DNA from: Panagrolaimus kolymaensis
Taxonomy: Eukaryota; Nematoda; Chromadorea; Rhabditida; Panagrolaimidae
DNA length: 64,000 nt
Reading direction: 5' to 3'
NCBI GenBank assembly: GCA_028622995.1
Contig: JAJQJQ010000025.1
Location: 124,001-188,000, forward strand
In this document: positions 53,400-64,000 of the stretch, piece by piece
Position numbering within the stretch: the stretch's first letter is position 1
Layout: each line of letters opens with the position of its first letter
The notes under the pieces: generated by a model
Database searches by the model: none
What the model was told of the DNA's origin: nothing
Seen by the model: only the letters and a program-made list of their open reading frames with translations
Program-made: the position numbers and the translations under genes

Positions 53400-55700
53400 A
53401 TGAATGGACCCGATTCCGACGGAATGTATGCCACCGTTGTTCTCCCATGGATTGTATTAGGCCACGATATAGTTGCCTTTGCTATGTCAATAATTTCATT
53501 CTTAATTTCTGGTATCCTCCTAAAAATGGGTATACAAAATTGCATAACCGTGCCATTTTCACCAACAATGTATTTTTATTTTTCATTTGTATTTATTGCA
53601 TCCATAATAAATTGTTGTTATTCATTTTATTTAATTATTTTTTGGAGACACGATAAAGTTATTTATGATGCAATATTTTTGTATATTTCTGGACACATTG
53701 CTACTTTTATGGAAGCTAATGTCCCTTTGGTGGAATTTTTTTTATGCATTGATCGAATTTTATCGGTGATTTTTCCAAGTCGTTATAATCGTACGCGGAA
53801 ATGTTATATTGCTTTTTTAACTTTTTTATTTGTTTTCGCAATCAGGTTAGTGACTTGCAGGAATTAAAGAAATTGCAGAAGTTAGCACCATAAAAATTTG
53901 AATAATTCTCTAGAAAAAATATAAATAGTTTTAAAATCTTAGAAATGCAAAAATGGAAACTATCGTTTAAGCTTCCAATACAAAAATATTTTTACTTTAT
54001 TTCAGATATTTTTTTGTAAGTAAAAATCGTAATTTCCAAAGTTTTTTGCTTTCATATATTTTTTAAATTCCAAAGACTAAAAAACTCTTAAACGTCCATC
54101 GACTAAAATATGAATTTCTTGTTATTTCGGATTGATTTCCAAGTAAATATATTTTTAACTTTCGGTAATTCATTATTTATTATTTATTCCAATTTTATGA
54201 ATAACAACAAAAAAAATTCAGACTTTTCGTAGTCATTAAAATTTTATGGAAATCTTTCAGCTTCAAAATTTTGGAAATATTATTTCTGTTTTTTTTTTGT
54301 TTAAATTTAGTAACAAAAAATATTTGAGTAATTTCCATTATTTTTTTTTAAAATATTTATTTTCACTTTTTTTCAGTGTATTTTCAAATACATTTTTGGA
54401 TATTTTAACTCGAATTCCTCAAACCAGCGAAACCGATTGCCGCTATTTATCATGTTTAAAAATGAAGGATGCAAATGCATTTAGAGTAATTAAAAAAGCT
54501 GTTATAGCATGTTTTAATTTAATTAGTGCTTTTACACTTGGTTATTTAATGAAACTTAAAATGACTCATGCAGCGAGTATAAAACGCCTGAATCAAGTGG
54601 TTTTACATATGATGATTATTTCATTCTTTCTTGATTTTCTTCCTAATTGTGTTGCATCCATTGGACTTGTAGTAATTTTTATTTCTATCTTTTTTTTCAT
54701 TTCATGGAAAATTTAATAATATGGGAGGCGAGAGAGAGAAAAGGGAAAAAGAAAATCTGTACTTTTAGCGAAACTTTGGTTTTTTATAAAAATGAGAGAA
54801 TTTGGGAGTACCGTAATTTGGATTTAAAAAAGATGATGAATCTTTGGGGTTAATAATAAAAAAAATTCTAAGCGAAGACAATACCTATTTAAGAAAAATA
54901 AGTTATTTTTGTTTAGAAAAAGAAACAATTTCTTCATTAATCATATTTTAATTTTATTAGCAGTAAAAAACGAAAAAAATAACCCTAGGATGTCAAAAAA
55001 ATGGGAAATATGAAAATTTAAATAAACTCAAAAAATTTATTCTCTCAGAATTTTTGGTATTTGACAAAAAAAATTCACATCGTTTAACAAAAGTTACAGT
55101 AATTTGAGATTACTTTTCAATTATTAAACTTTGAAATTTTTCTCAAGGACTTTTTGGCTTCTTTTTTTTATATTTCCAAATTGCAAGGATCGCTTTTTTT
55201 TCTTTACAAGCGAATAAAAGATTAATTTACAACTTCTTAAAATTAACATAAAAATAAAAAATTAATTTACCAGAAAGCTTTAAAAAAAAGTGCACGCGGC
55301 AAACCCATGTCATACCTTTTTTCACGAGGGCAGATTTTAAAAAAATTTAAAATAAAGGAATAATAAATTTTATACTCATTGAATTTTTTTTCTTTCTTTC
55401 TAGGGTTATGATATGATATTTACAAAATATATTGGACCATATAGTTCCACATTTACAACAATCAATATAGCAGCATGTTGTATATTATATTGGGAAAAAT
55501 TTAAGCATTCATTAAGAAATACATTTATTGGAACAACAACAACAGCAACAGCAACTACCACCGCAACAAATACAGCGACAACGACGACACATCATCATCA
55601 TTCCAACACCATTAATTCCATACATCCTCATCCTCATTATGCCACCACTACTAACCATACGATGGGAAATGAGAGACGTGGCAGTTTTATAGTTTATTAA
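53400..55700 (+). CDS. Multi-exon 7TM receptor with T/A/H-rich tail
   Basis: Exons 53400-53845, 54377-54668 and 55404-55700; 344 aa, phases fit. TM1 is VLPWIVLGHDIVAFAMSIIS. TM2 is FSFVFIASIINCCYSFYLII. TM3 ends in FFLCIDRILSVIFPSRYNRT (IDR box). TM4 is YIAFLTFLFVFAI. A Cys-containing extracellular loop (CRYLSCLKMK) precedes TM5 (AVIACFNLISAFTLGYLM). TM6 is IISFFLDFLPNCVASIGL. TM7 is FTKYIGPYSSTFTTINIAAC. The tail is low complexity: Thr/Ala runs from ACAACAACAACAGC-type repeats, then HHHH and TINSIHPHPH. Same layout as the gene at 45986-47696, in opposite orientation. Nematode chemoreceptor or peptide receptor; class unclear. Introns of 531 and 735 nt are long for this window. Confidence 0.7.
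55530..55600 (+). repeat. Trinucleotide (ACA/GCA/ACG/CAT) repeat within receptor exon 3
   Basis: Imperfect ACAACAACAACAGCAACAGC and ACGACGACACATCATCATCAT repeats that encode the Thr/Ala/His tail. Length variation is likely. Confidence 0.75.
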
Positions 55701-56120
55701 AATAAGAAAAATAATTTTCACACGCTCATTTCTATGTTAGTCATCCATCCAACAACGTCCAGGGTTAGCTTTCAGGAAAGAAAAAAAAACGAGTGTACTC
55801 AAATATTTTTTCCTTTAAAGTTTATGTGAAACTGCTTGTGGAAGGCTGCGGTGTTATGGAAATATAATTGAATGCCAGCCTTTACTTATTGTATTTTTAT
55901 GGCGGCTAAATTTTTTAAGAGTGCACTAATGTCATACATAAATAAAATAAAAGCTTAGTTAAAAGTTATAAAATAATTTTTTTTATAGTAATATTTTTGT
56001 ATTAAAAAATCAATTTGAAGTAAAATACAGTTGTTAGTTAATTATGCCATTTTTATTGCCAAATTAACTTTGATTGTCAAAAAGGATTATTAAAAACATT
56101 GAAGCTTTTGCATTTTCCAG
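55701..56120. other. Gap before the partial receptor
   Basis: No exon with TM1-TM3 coding could be found here. Confidence 0.4.
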
Positions 56121-56787
56121 ATTTGGTCAAATAAATGGTGGTATATTATTCCAATCATTGCAATACCCATTTTTATTTTATTTTATCGAATTACTGAACC
56201 TGGAACTTATATATATTTTGAAACTGGTGAAGTTCTTTTGATGTTTACAGATTACAATGAAATGGCTTCGGCTTATTATCTTTCGGTTTATGTTTATGGC
56301 GCAGCAACGGTTATTGAAACAATTTTTAGTGGATTATCAATAATTAAATTTTGCATTGTAAAAAGATATGCAAGAAATATAGTTAAAGATTACGAAGGAA
56401 ATTTATTGTGTAAGCAACTTCCAAGATTCAGAAAAACATAATCGAAAATAAGAAAAAAATTTTTTAGGTGTCCTTTGTATTATCTTTATTGTTCAACTTC
56501 TTCGTACAGCTTATAGCTTAACGAGATCAATATTTTCAAAGAATATTGAAATAAGTTTGTTATTGCAATTTATTTTACCCCTCATTGCTGACATTTACGC
56601 ATGGACTGGAAGCATTACATTAGTTTGTGTAAAGTATGTTTTTTGTTACTTCAAAAAATAATTAATAAAAACTATGAATATTGTTTTTTGCTTTTTTAGT
56701 TCTTCGATGAGAAAACAATACAAAACTTTTTATTATGATATTGGAATGAATGCTTATAAAATGCTTTCTAAGAAAGGTTCAAAATGA
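56121..56787 (+). CDS. 3' half of a 7TM receptor (TM4-TM7), srg-like
   Basis: Three exons after a TTTTCCAG acceptor: 56121-56409, 56468-56633 and 56700-56787, all in phase, about 180 aa to TGA. Segments: SNKWWYIIPIIAIPIFILFY (TM4), ASAYYLSVYVYGAATVIETI (TM5), LCVLCIIFIVQLLRTAY (TM6), and LLQFILPLIADIYAWTGSIT followed by LVCVNSSMRKQYKTFY (TM7 and tail). KWW...P at TM4 and NSSMRKQY after TM7 resemble Srg-type serpentine receptors. No start or TM1-TM3 exons are found in the 420 bp upstream, where the preceding receptor ends. Either the 5' half was lost or it lies in sequence I cannot read as exons. Confidence 0.55.
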
Positions 56788-57468
56788 AGCTAAATTGTAA
56801 AAAATATAAGCAAAGCTACTGTAAGAAAAATGGAGGAAAAAAGAAGAAAGAAACTAAAGACTTGGACGTAAACAAATTAAAACCTACAAAGCATTGAATA
56901 ATCTTGAGAAGAAAAAAAGAACCAAATTATGTCATCTAATTTTTTTATTATTATAGTTCGTTCTTAATTTAAAGCGTGATAAATAAAATTATGTAAATAA
57001 AATATAAAAATCCTAATTAAAAAAACACTGTTCAATGGATTTCTTCAGCTTCTTTTAACCAAAGAGGAAAATAAGGAAGCAAAGCAAGCAAGCAAGTGCA
57101 CAATAAAGCTATGTTTTTTTATAAAAGCATTTTTATAAAAGTTTTGTATGTACAATAGAATCAGACCAAAAAAAAAATGAATGAAAAACACCTTCAAAAA
57201 AAATTGCAAAACATTGCAAAAGTAATTTTCAAAAAATAAAAAAATCTTAACACGAAAATGAGTGGCTGTCATTCGTTCGTTTTTTTGCGGTTCAACAAAG
57301 CTTTGCTGCTTTTTTTCTTTCTTCTTTCATCAGCGTTTTTCGTTTTCCATCATCAAAATTTTTTATTGCCCTTTTTTTCTTCAAACTTTCTTTCATCCTT
57401 GAAATTTTTAGGTTTAACCACCTTCGTTCGATTCATCATTTGATCCAATTCTGATATAGCCAACAACC
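56788..57468. other. Intergenic
   Basis: 3' end of the partial receptor and promoter of the eIF3j gene. Antisense frames here are unsupported. Confidence 0.4.
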
Positions 57469-58246
57469 ATGGATGACTGGGGTATGTTCACTTTTTTTCT
57501 TTCAATCACACGATTTTCATTAACCACATTTCTCATTTTTCAGATGCTGATGATTTTGATGAAAGTACTTTGGATCAACAACTAAAATCAAAGGCAATTG
57601 ATTTGGGTCTTGAAAAGGTTATCAAAAAGGAGGAACCTGCTTCTCATGGTTCTGCTGCTTCAGCATCAACTGAACGTAATGCTCGTATGGATGCTTTAGA
57701 AGCTGAAAAGCAATCTGATCTTGAAGCTGGTATGCTATTGTTAGGTATGTTTATTTCACTTGATTTTCATGCACTAACAGTTCATTTTATAGGTATTCAA
57801 CCTGAAGTCAAAGCAAAAACTTTTGAAAATCTCGTATCTAAGAAGCAATTAGAAGATTATGCTAATGAAGTTGGAGAATCTTACAAAGCTCGTTCAAAGG
57901 ATCCTAATTATATGGCTTTTGCTTTACCTCTTGTTCAACATCTTTGTGAAAATAGTATGTTATCTTAAATTTACTTCATTAGAAACTAAACCTGACTTTT
58001 CAGTGACCAAGCTGCAACTTATGGAAGTTCATGATGTTATTCAAGGCTACATAACTGTGTTTACCAAGAAAGAGGAAACAGTACGATTTGATTTGTTACT
58101 TTATTATGAACTAACTTTTCCATTTTTAGACAAAGAAGGTTGAACAACAAAAGAAACAACAACAAAACAAGAAGGATAAGAAAAAGAAACTTGAACAAGA
58201 TGGTATGGTTATTGACGAATATGCTGATTATGAAGATCGCTTTTAA
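57469..58246 (+). CDS. eif-3.J: Eukaryotic translation initiation factor 3 subunit J
   Basis: Exons 57469-57481, 57544-57744, 57793-57954, 58004-58080 and 58130-58246; 189 aa, shorter than human (258). eIF3j is a loosely bound eIF3 subunit that binds the 40S decoding centre and helps in start-site selection and recycling. Marks: MDDWDADDFDE (the acidic, Trp-containing N-terminus common to eIF3j); EAEKQSDLEAGMLLLGI followed by the helical core (TFENLVSKKQLEDYANEVGE; YMAFALPLVQHLCENMTKLQ; DVIQGYITVFTKKEET); then a Lys/Gln-rich stretch and DGMVIDEYADYEDRF (compare the YEDF-type end). The first exon encodes just over four residues. Codon use is richer in G/C, as expected for a well-expressed gene. 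Confidence 0.85.
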
Positions 58247-58813
58247 AACTTATGAACTACATATACAACGTCTCAAATGTTCTTGTTATGTTTATTCCCT
58301 GTGTGATGATGATGGTTGCAAAAGATTGCCTTTGTTTTTTATCTTTTGTTTTTTACTTTCTAAATAATTACAATGTTAAATTTGTTTTTCTTTTATGAAG
58401 TTATTGAAAATAAGTTGTACTTGTTTTTGATTCTTCTGATTTTTATTATGTAAAGATAAAGTTATAAAAAGTTTTATCCTCTTTTATGTTCTTGTATTTC
58501 ATGCTAGCTGTACAAACAGTTTTGATATCATCTTTCATTTTTTTCTGCATATGAGTTTCTCGGTTATCACATTGTTTACTCTTTTCTTGGCTTCTTTATA
58601 TTTCTCTAAAAAGCTGTGAAAGAGAGCCTCATAGGCTAAAGCTATAAAAGGAGCTTCAGTTGGTTCTCTGAATTAGTGAATCTCAACTTTTTCGCGGTCT
58701 TTAATTATTGGTTGTCTTTAGTGGAGGAATCAAATCATCGTTAACCATTTTTATCATTCTCTTTCATCTCTTCTTCGACGTTTATATTTCTAACTCCTTA
58801 TTTATTTTTGAAG
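58247..58813. other. Intergenic
   Basis: 3' UTR of eIF3j (AAAGATAAAG) and promoter of the LSD1 homologue. No gene seen. Confidence 0.5.
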
Positions 58814-61647
58814 ATGTCAACGGATAGCGGAAGTGAAACATGCAGTGAAGATCATCGTCCTCTTGCAAGTGGTAGAAGACGTAAAAGTGCAATAAATTAT
58901 GGAAAAATTGTTGAAGACATGTCATTTTCTGAATTTAGCGGCTTTGAAATTTATAGTTTTGAAGATGATGATCTTTCGTTGCGTTATGCAGCAGCAAATT
59001 CTCGACTTCCTTTTGATCGTTTATCTGCAGAAGAACTAAATTATTTTGCTGATTTAGTTATGCAAAAATCATCCAAAAATTTATACCTTTATCTTCGAAA
59101 TCGTTGCTTACAAATATGGCATATGGGCCCACAAGTTCAATTAACGTTTGAAGCATTTAAAGATCAAATTAAAAGTCCTATGAATAGTAAGCAGTTTTAT
59201 TCCAAACTTTTTGATTACATAATGGAATATTTTTTTCAGGCGATGTTGGAATAATTGCTCGAGTTCATGGATTTCTTGAACGTCATTGCTATATCAATTA
59301 TGGCCTCTTTCATGTAACTGTGAGGAAAACCCCAAGTATCCGTCGAAAGATTATTGTTATTGGTGCTGGTTATGCTGGATTAATGGCAGCTAATCAACTT
59401 CGATTCTTTGGATTTGATGTTGTATTACTTGAAGGTCGTCCAAGAACGGGTGGACGAGTAATGACTTATCGATTTGATAATAAATTAGGAATTAAAGGTT
59501 CTGGTGATCTGGGTGGTATGATTGTTATGGGTGTTGGTAAGATATTTTTGGGTTTTATGAAATTGCGATTACTGTAGCATATTTTAGTTGGTAATCCCAT
59601 TATGACCATAGTTCAACAATCCCCTATTCGATTAGTACAAGTGAACCAACAATCAGCGATATATGAAAGAAATGGTGAAAGGATTCCAATTGAAAAAGAT
59701 CAACATATTCAACAAGCTTTTGATTTGCTATTAGATACATGTACATACATTTCAAAGGAAATGAAAATTAATTCATTGAATGGAAAATCATTGTCTTTAG
59801 GTACAGCCATTGATTATATTTGCAAGTAAGTGTAAACCAATTTTGGGGATTGCTAGCTTCTGGATGCAATTTATTTCCATCGATTTTGTTTGGCAACTAA
59901 CTAACTCAATCCTCACTTTTTTTTAGTCAAATGGAACTTCGAGTTCAACGACGTCGATCCACATTTTGGAAGAATTTGCATATTCAAGCTGAACGACAAA
60001 AGAAGCTTCTTGATGAATGTTATATTCTTGGAAAAGAAATTAAACGATTAACAGCAGAAATAGAAAATGCGATTAAAAATAAAGAGGATTATTTATTTGA
60101 AATTGAACTTCATAAAATTGAAACTCCTAAAGAACTCGAGAGAATGTTGGAATTGCGTTGTTATCGACGGGATCTCAAAGTTGCTCTTGAGAAGTTTAAA
60201 TCAAAAACGATTGAAATTGAAACTCAACGAATGCATTATAAAGAATTACTTCGAATTGAGCCTTGGTAAGTTTTATCTTTACAAGCAGCTGAAATCCAAA
60301 AATCCTTTTTTTGATTAGTTTTTTTTTTGAGTTTAAAGTATTTAACCTTTTTCAGCCAAGTTTATATGAATGCCCATGATAAAACAATAGTAAATTTCCA
60401 TAAAGCTAATCTTGAATATGCTAATGGTTGTCCATTGCATAAAATCTCATTGGAATATTGGGATGCAGATGATGAATGGGATTTGGATGGAGCACATTTT
60501 ATGATTAAAGGCGGCTATGCTAAAGTTACCACAGCTCTCTCAGATGCAGTTAAAGATATTACAAAGAAATCACATTTAGTAACAAATATTGAAATAATTG
60601 ATGGAGGAGTTAAAGTTAAAGGCATTCATGAAATTGATGGAAAACCAAATTTTGAAGAAACTGCTGCAGGTGTAATTTGTACTATTCCACTTGGAGTATT
60701 AAAATGGTCTCTAGAAAAATCAGAACCTAATGATCATACTCGAATTCGTTTTACTCCACCTTTACCTAAATGGAAAACCAAAGCCATCGAACATATGGGT
60801 TTTGGTTCGCTTAATAAAGCTGTACTATTTTTTGATAAACCATTTTGGGGCCCACAAGAAGATATCTTTTGTCGATTATCTGAAACCACTGAAGCTCGTG
60901 GAGAATGTTTTCAATTTTTTGCTGTTCCTAAAGAACCCGTACTTATTGCATTGATTTCTGGCACCGCGGCTAATTTACCCGATGGTGCACAAAGTGATGC
61001 ATTATTAAAAAATCGAACTATGTTATTTTTAAGAAGTACTTTTCCTAATTGCCCTCCAGAACCTATCGAATTTATTGTTACTCGATGGCATCGAGATCGA
61101 TATGCTCGTGGATGTTATAGTTATATCAGCGTTGATGCAAGTGGTGAGTTTTTTTTATTATAAATTTTTGAATACTTGAAACCAACTAATGATGACTCAT
61201 AACTTCCGTTTCCCATTTTTTGACGATTCGCTAAACTTTTTTTATTTTCACCACTATTTTTTTATAGATAAAGATCATGAAGTCCTTGGTGAACCTATTT
61301 GTGATTCACATGGAACTCCCCGAATTTTCTTTGGTGGCGAACATACTATTTGTCGATGGCCTTCCACCGTTCATGGTGCAATGCTTTCGGGTATGCGTGA
61401 AGCCACTCGAGTTGCTGATACCTTTAATGGCCCATTGCCCGTTTATGCAAATGAAAATCAAATTATTTCTGCAAAACATGAAAGCCTTAATTGTGTAAAA
61501 CGTGAAGAAGATTCGGATGTTAAAACTGAGGATGAAAGTGATATCGATATTGATGATATGAATTTATCTGATGAAGAATTATGCAAATCTGAACCCATTG
61601 ATGAAAAACTTGCGGAGAAATTACTTGCTGATGATGATGATTTATAA
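58814..61647 (+). CDS. lsd-1: LSD1/KDM1-type lysine-specific histone demethylase
   Basis: Exons 58814-59186, 59240-59536, 59588-59825, 59927-60265, 60356-61143 and 61268-61647; 804 aa (human LSD1 852). FAD-dependent removal of mono- and dimethyl from H3K4 in the nucleus. SWIRM domain at about residues 65-165 (YLRNRCLQIWHMGPQVQLTF; IIARVHGFLERHCYINYGLF). FAD-binding KIIVIGAGYAGLMAANQLRF and EGRPRTGGRV at about 175-225. Tower domain in exon 4, an antiparallel coiled coil (RQKKLLDECYILGKEIKRLT to LKVALEKFKSKTIEIETQRM) that binds CoREST. The substrate half includes FGSLNKAVLFFDKPFWGP with the conserved catalytic-site Lys, and the second FAD part FFGGEHTICRWPSTVHGAML. Acidic C-tail. Could be the spr-5 paralogue; SWIRM plus tower excludes a plain monoamine oxidase. 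Confidence 0.93.
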
Positions 61648-62055
61648 ACAGACAACAATAAAAAAATAACTTTGAGGAATATTGAAATGGGTTTTATGTA
61701 TCACTTTCTAATTTGCTTTTTTGTATTTATTTTTATGATCTGATCTCGATGGTTTATGCATTTACTTATTTTTGAATGATTCGTTATTTAATTTTATTAT
61801 TTTTTGACTACAATAAAATGAATTCCATACAATTATTTATGTGACCTCGCAAAACTACAAATCGTCTGCTTTTTTTAAACTAAAAAAATAAGGCATCTAA
61901 AAAAGTTTTTATGGAGTGTCTTTTTTTTTTTTTTCGAATATGTTTTTCCCAAATTTTTATGAGCGTTCAAAAATTTATTGCAAACATTTTACAAAGAATT
62001 TTTTCGTATAAAAAAGTAAAAATTAAAAATACAAAGAAAATTTTTTGATTTTTCT
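61648..62055. other. Intergenic between convergent genes
   Basis: Convergent 3' UTRs of the demethylase and the glycine-rich gene; AATAAAATG and similar signals. Nothing else. Confidence 0.5.
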
Positions 62056-62494
62056 TTATTTTCTACCACGAATTACGGTAGTAGTGATAGTTTTGCTTGG
62101 TCCACCAAATCCACCACCACCGAATCCACCACGTCCACCAAAACCTCCTGGGCCACCACCAAATCCACCGCCTCGATTTCCACCAAATCCGCCTCGATTT
62201 CCACCAAATCCGCCTCGAGATCCGCCAAATCCACCTCGAGAACCACCAAATCCACCACCGTTTCCAAATCCGCCGCCGCCTCCACCTCCTCGATTTATAA
62301 TAACGGTTTTACGAACTGTTGATCCGCCACCAAATTGGCGCTTATAACGGCCAAAGGAACTAAAAAAAATAGAAATAAAGAAATATAAGAAAATCAGAAA
62401 AGAATAATTTAGTTAGTTAAGTTACTTACATTTCAGCTGAAATTGTAGCCAAAACTAAACCAAAAATAATGAATAAAACAAAGGAATTTTTCAT
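62056..62494 (-). CDS. Glycine-rich secreted protein
   Basis: Exons 62430-62494 and 62056-62359; 122 aa. Residues 1-20 are a signal peptide (MKNSFVLFIIFGLVLATISA). SFGRYKRQFGGGSTVRKTVI follows, with a KR dibasic site just before Gln. The rest is GGFGG repeats with Arg, Asn and Ser spacers, and it ends SKTITTVIRGRK. Layout resembles nematode Gly-rich neuropeptide-like/antimicrobial peptides (NLP-24 to NLP-33 group, released after KR and starting with Q) or a cuticle protein; Tyr is scarce, unlike the YGGY peptides. Open frames on the other strand here (Pro-rich) are artefacts of the repeat. Confidence 0.75.
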
Positions 62495-63679
62495 GGTTGA
62501 CGACAGACGATTGACTGATTCTGACTTTGAAAGAAATAAAAAAACTTTTTTTTGGGTTGTTTAATTTGATTCAATCAAACATTTTTATACCCATTTTTTT
62601 TAAATATTTTGTTTCTTTGATTGTTCCACTTTTTTGATTGTTAATGACACCTTTGATTGAAAAAAAAAATTAAGTCAAGGAAAAAAGGAAGGAAGGTCGT
62701 CGTAAACAAACATCAAATCAAAAACGTCTCTAACCAATTATTTCTCTATGATTAAGAAAAAAAAATCATTTGTTAAAGAAAATGAAACTTTATTTCCTTT
62801 TTCATATTACTTTTTTTATTTTGTTTGATTAACAAAATTCATCATCAATGAGTTTGGCTGGACTGCGTCGTGATTGCATATTTTAGTCGTCGTCCGTCAA
62901 AGATGCGTGCATGATCTTTCTTGAATTGGTTCAATTTTATGTTAATCATGTTGAAGAAGAAAGAAAAAATTCAAACCGGTTCATTCGGGTTTCTTGGCTA
63001 TGAAATTCAAAAATGGCAATTATAATAATATTTGCTTTGCTAATCAAGAAATAATTACAAATAATAATAAATTAATTGAGGTTTAAGAAAGACTGAATGA
63101 AATAAAAGATTTAGAAGAAGCAAATCTTTTGAACCATAAATTAATAATTTCGGAAGTATGAACACTTTTATTAAACAAAATAAAGGTGGAAAGTGACAAA
63201 CTAGAAAGATTTTTCAAGATTAATATTATCAAATAGATTTTCCATTTGTTGAAAAAAGAATTTTTGTTGAAGGCATTAATTATTTCTGGACATTTGAAAT
63301 CAAAAATTTTATAAAGTAAAGAGAGACTTGCCTACAACAATGTCTCACTTTTTTTCTACCAAAATTTAAAGCTGAACATTCATAAATTGATCTAACATAA
63401 ACTCAAGCTATTTTTTTCCATATATGTGTGTGTGACCATCTAAAAGTAAATAAATGAAATACAAAATTTGTTAATTACTAACAAAGTAAATTGAATTTCC
63501 ACCAATCAAAAGTTTTGATACGGCATTATTAGAAAAAACAAACACATCCTGTTTCTTACAGCGATTGAAGGCTTTGCCGCATCCCAAATTTTTGCCATTT
63601 TTTTTTGTCAAACTTTCTTTTCTTCATTTTTGCGGTTTGTTTCAACAGCAAAAATTTGCTTCATTTTGTTTTAACGATC
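62495..63679. other. Intergenic, with a possible coiled-coil gene relic
   Basis: At 63075-63240 one plus-strand frame reads ERLNEIKDLEEANLLNHKLI and, after a stop, LLLNKIKVESDKLERFFKIN, with stops between. It looks like a decayed helical protein rather than random AT-rich DNA, but no gene can be built. The rest is AT-rich. Confidence 0.35.
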
Positions 63680-63971
63680 ATGGATAAATACAATTCATCA
63701 AATTCATCAATTGAATTCAAGAACTTCATGAGCAAGGATGAAGTATTATACATTGAAAGTAAAAGAAATGGCACATTTAATATTTCATTCATCGATATTC
63801 GTCTCAATCGTCAAAGTGAACATTTCGATGTACTGGTTGAAGATTTACCTGGATTTCTTGATTATCATCATTGTGAAAATGTTAAAGCTGCTATTTTCGT
63901 TATTGATAACATGGAAAGTGAACTGGAGTTGGAAAATCTCTCATTTCGTCAAATGGTTTATGAACAACTAA
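63680..63971 (+). CDS. First exon of an unrecognised gene, cut by the window edge
   Basis: ATG at 63680 and a 97-codon exon to an AACTAA|GTAAAC donor at 63972. The product starts MDKYNSSNSSIEFKNFMSKD, continues IESKRNGTFNISFIDIRLNR and FDVLVEDLPGFLDYHHCENV, and ends VIDNMESELELENLSFRQMV. Mixed polar/beta character, no signal peptide or membrane segment. DVLVEDLPGFLDYHHCENVK followed by AAIFVIDN has the feel of a Rossmann or GTPase-like strand order, but no motif is complete. Family not assigned. Confidence 0.6.
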
Positions 63972-64000
63972 GTAAACTCTCCTGTCACATTTATTTTACT

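Noticed and set aside
62045..62347. Pro-rich and Asp/Val-rich frames opposite the glycine-rich gene
   Set aside because: They are antisense or out-of-frame readings of the GGFGG repeat; the spliced minus-strand frame has a signal peptide and fitting splice sites.
1..64000. tRNA, rRNA, snRNA and CRISPR arrays
   Set aside because: I looked for GGTTCGAATCC-type B boxes, conserved rRNA stretches and regular spacers and found none.

Overview
This is AT-rich (well over 70% A+T) eukaryotic DNA with short introns of about 45-60 nt that begin GT and end TTTTCAG or TTTTTAG. Protein-coding genes are compact and lie on both strands. Several genes have an acceptor-like TTTCAG or TTTTAG just before the first ATG, as expected for spliced-leader trans-splicing. 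Together with serpentine chemoreceptor-like families, a PEPT peptide transporter and an F-box-like expansion, this points to a nematode. An AT-rich clade IV species is plausible, but that is inference. I found no tRNA, rRNA, CRISPR or bacterial-type operon.

Layout. 1-10.3 kb: a family of small four-transmembrane (4TM) proteins (copies A, B, C plus pseudogene relics) interleaved with a family of three small coiled-coil proteins that run the other way, and a repeat-rich block at 4.17-5.1 kb. 11-12.5 kb: ska-1 (kinetochore), with a GC-rich hAT-like MITE in its third intron. 13.5-15.4 kb: a secreted beta-rich protein with a TTAA-type MITE in its intron. 16.8-20.1 kb: an 11-exon PEPT/SLC15 oligopeptide transporter. 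21.3-21.9 kb: V-ATPase proteolipid c. 22.4-37.7 kb: a cluster of six intronless 7TM receptors (four intact, two broken), with a two-module F-box-like gene among them and two further 4TM genes. 37.6-39.2 kb: a serpin C-terminal fragment abutting a broken receptor, then two small genes. 39.2-42.4 kb: low-complexity intergenic DNA. 42.4-45.2 kb: 4TM copy D, an inverted near-identical duplicate of copy C, and a larger P/Q-rich 4TM gene. 45.6 kb: a perfect 53-bp-arm foldback element. 46-47.7 kb and 53.4-56.8 kb: multi-exon 7TM receptors. 48.9-50.5 kb: a degenerate HSP70-like gene whose domains appear in permuted order. 51.5-52.1 kb: a truncated SART3-like HAT-repeat gene. 52.5 kb: a second hAT-like MITE. 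57.5-61.6 kb: housekeeping genes eIF3j and LSD1/KDM1. 62-62.5 kb: a glycine-rich secreted protein. 63.7 kb to the edge: the first exon of an unrecognised gene.

The housekeeping genes (ska-1, PEPT, V-ATPase c, eIF3j, LSD1) are clean and full length and have no functional link to one another. The families between them (4TM, coiled-coil, 7TM, F-box-like, HSP70-like) show tandem and inverted duplication, relics and non-autonomous transposons, which marks accessory, fast-evolving DNA. The most notable observations are the C/D 4TM pair, whose N-terminal exon differs only at amino-acid-changing sites, and the HSP70-like gene in which a peptide-binding-type domain runs directly into an ATPase N-terminal half.
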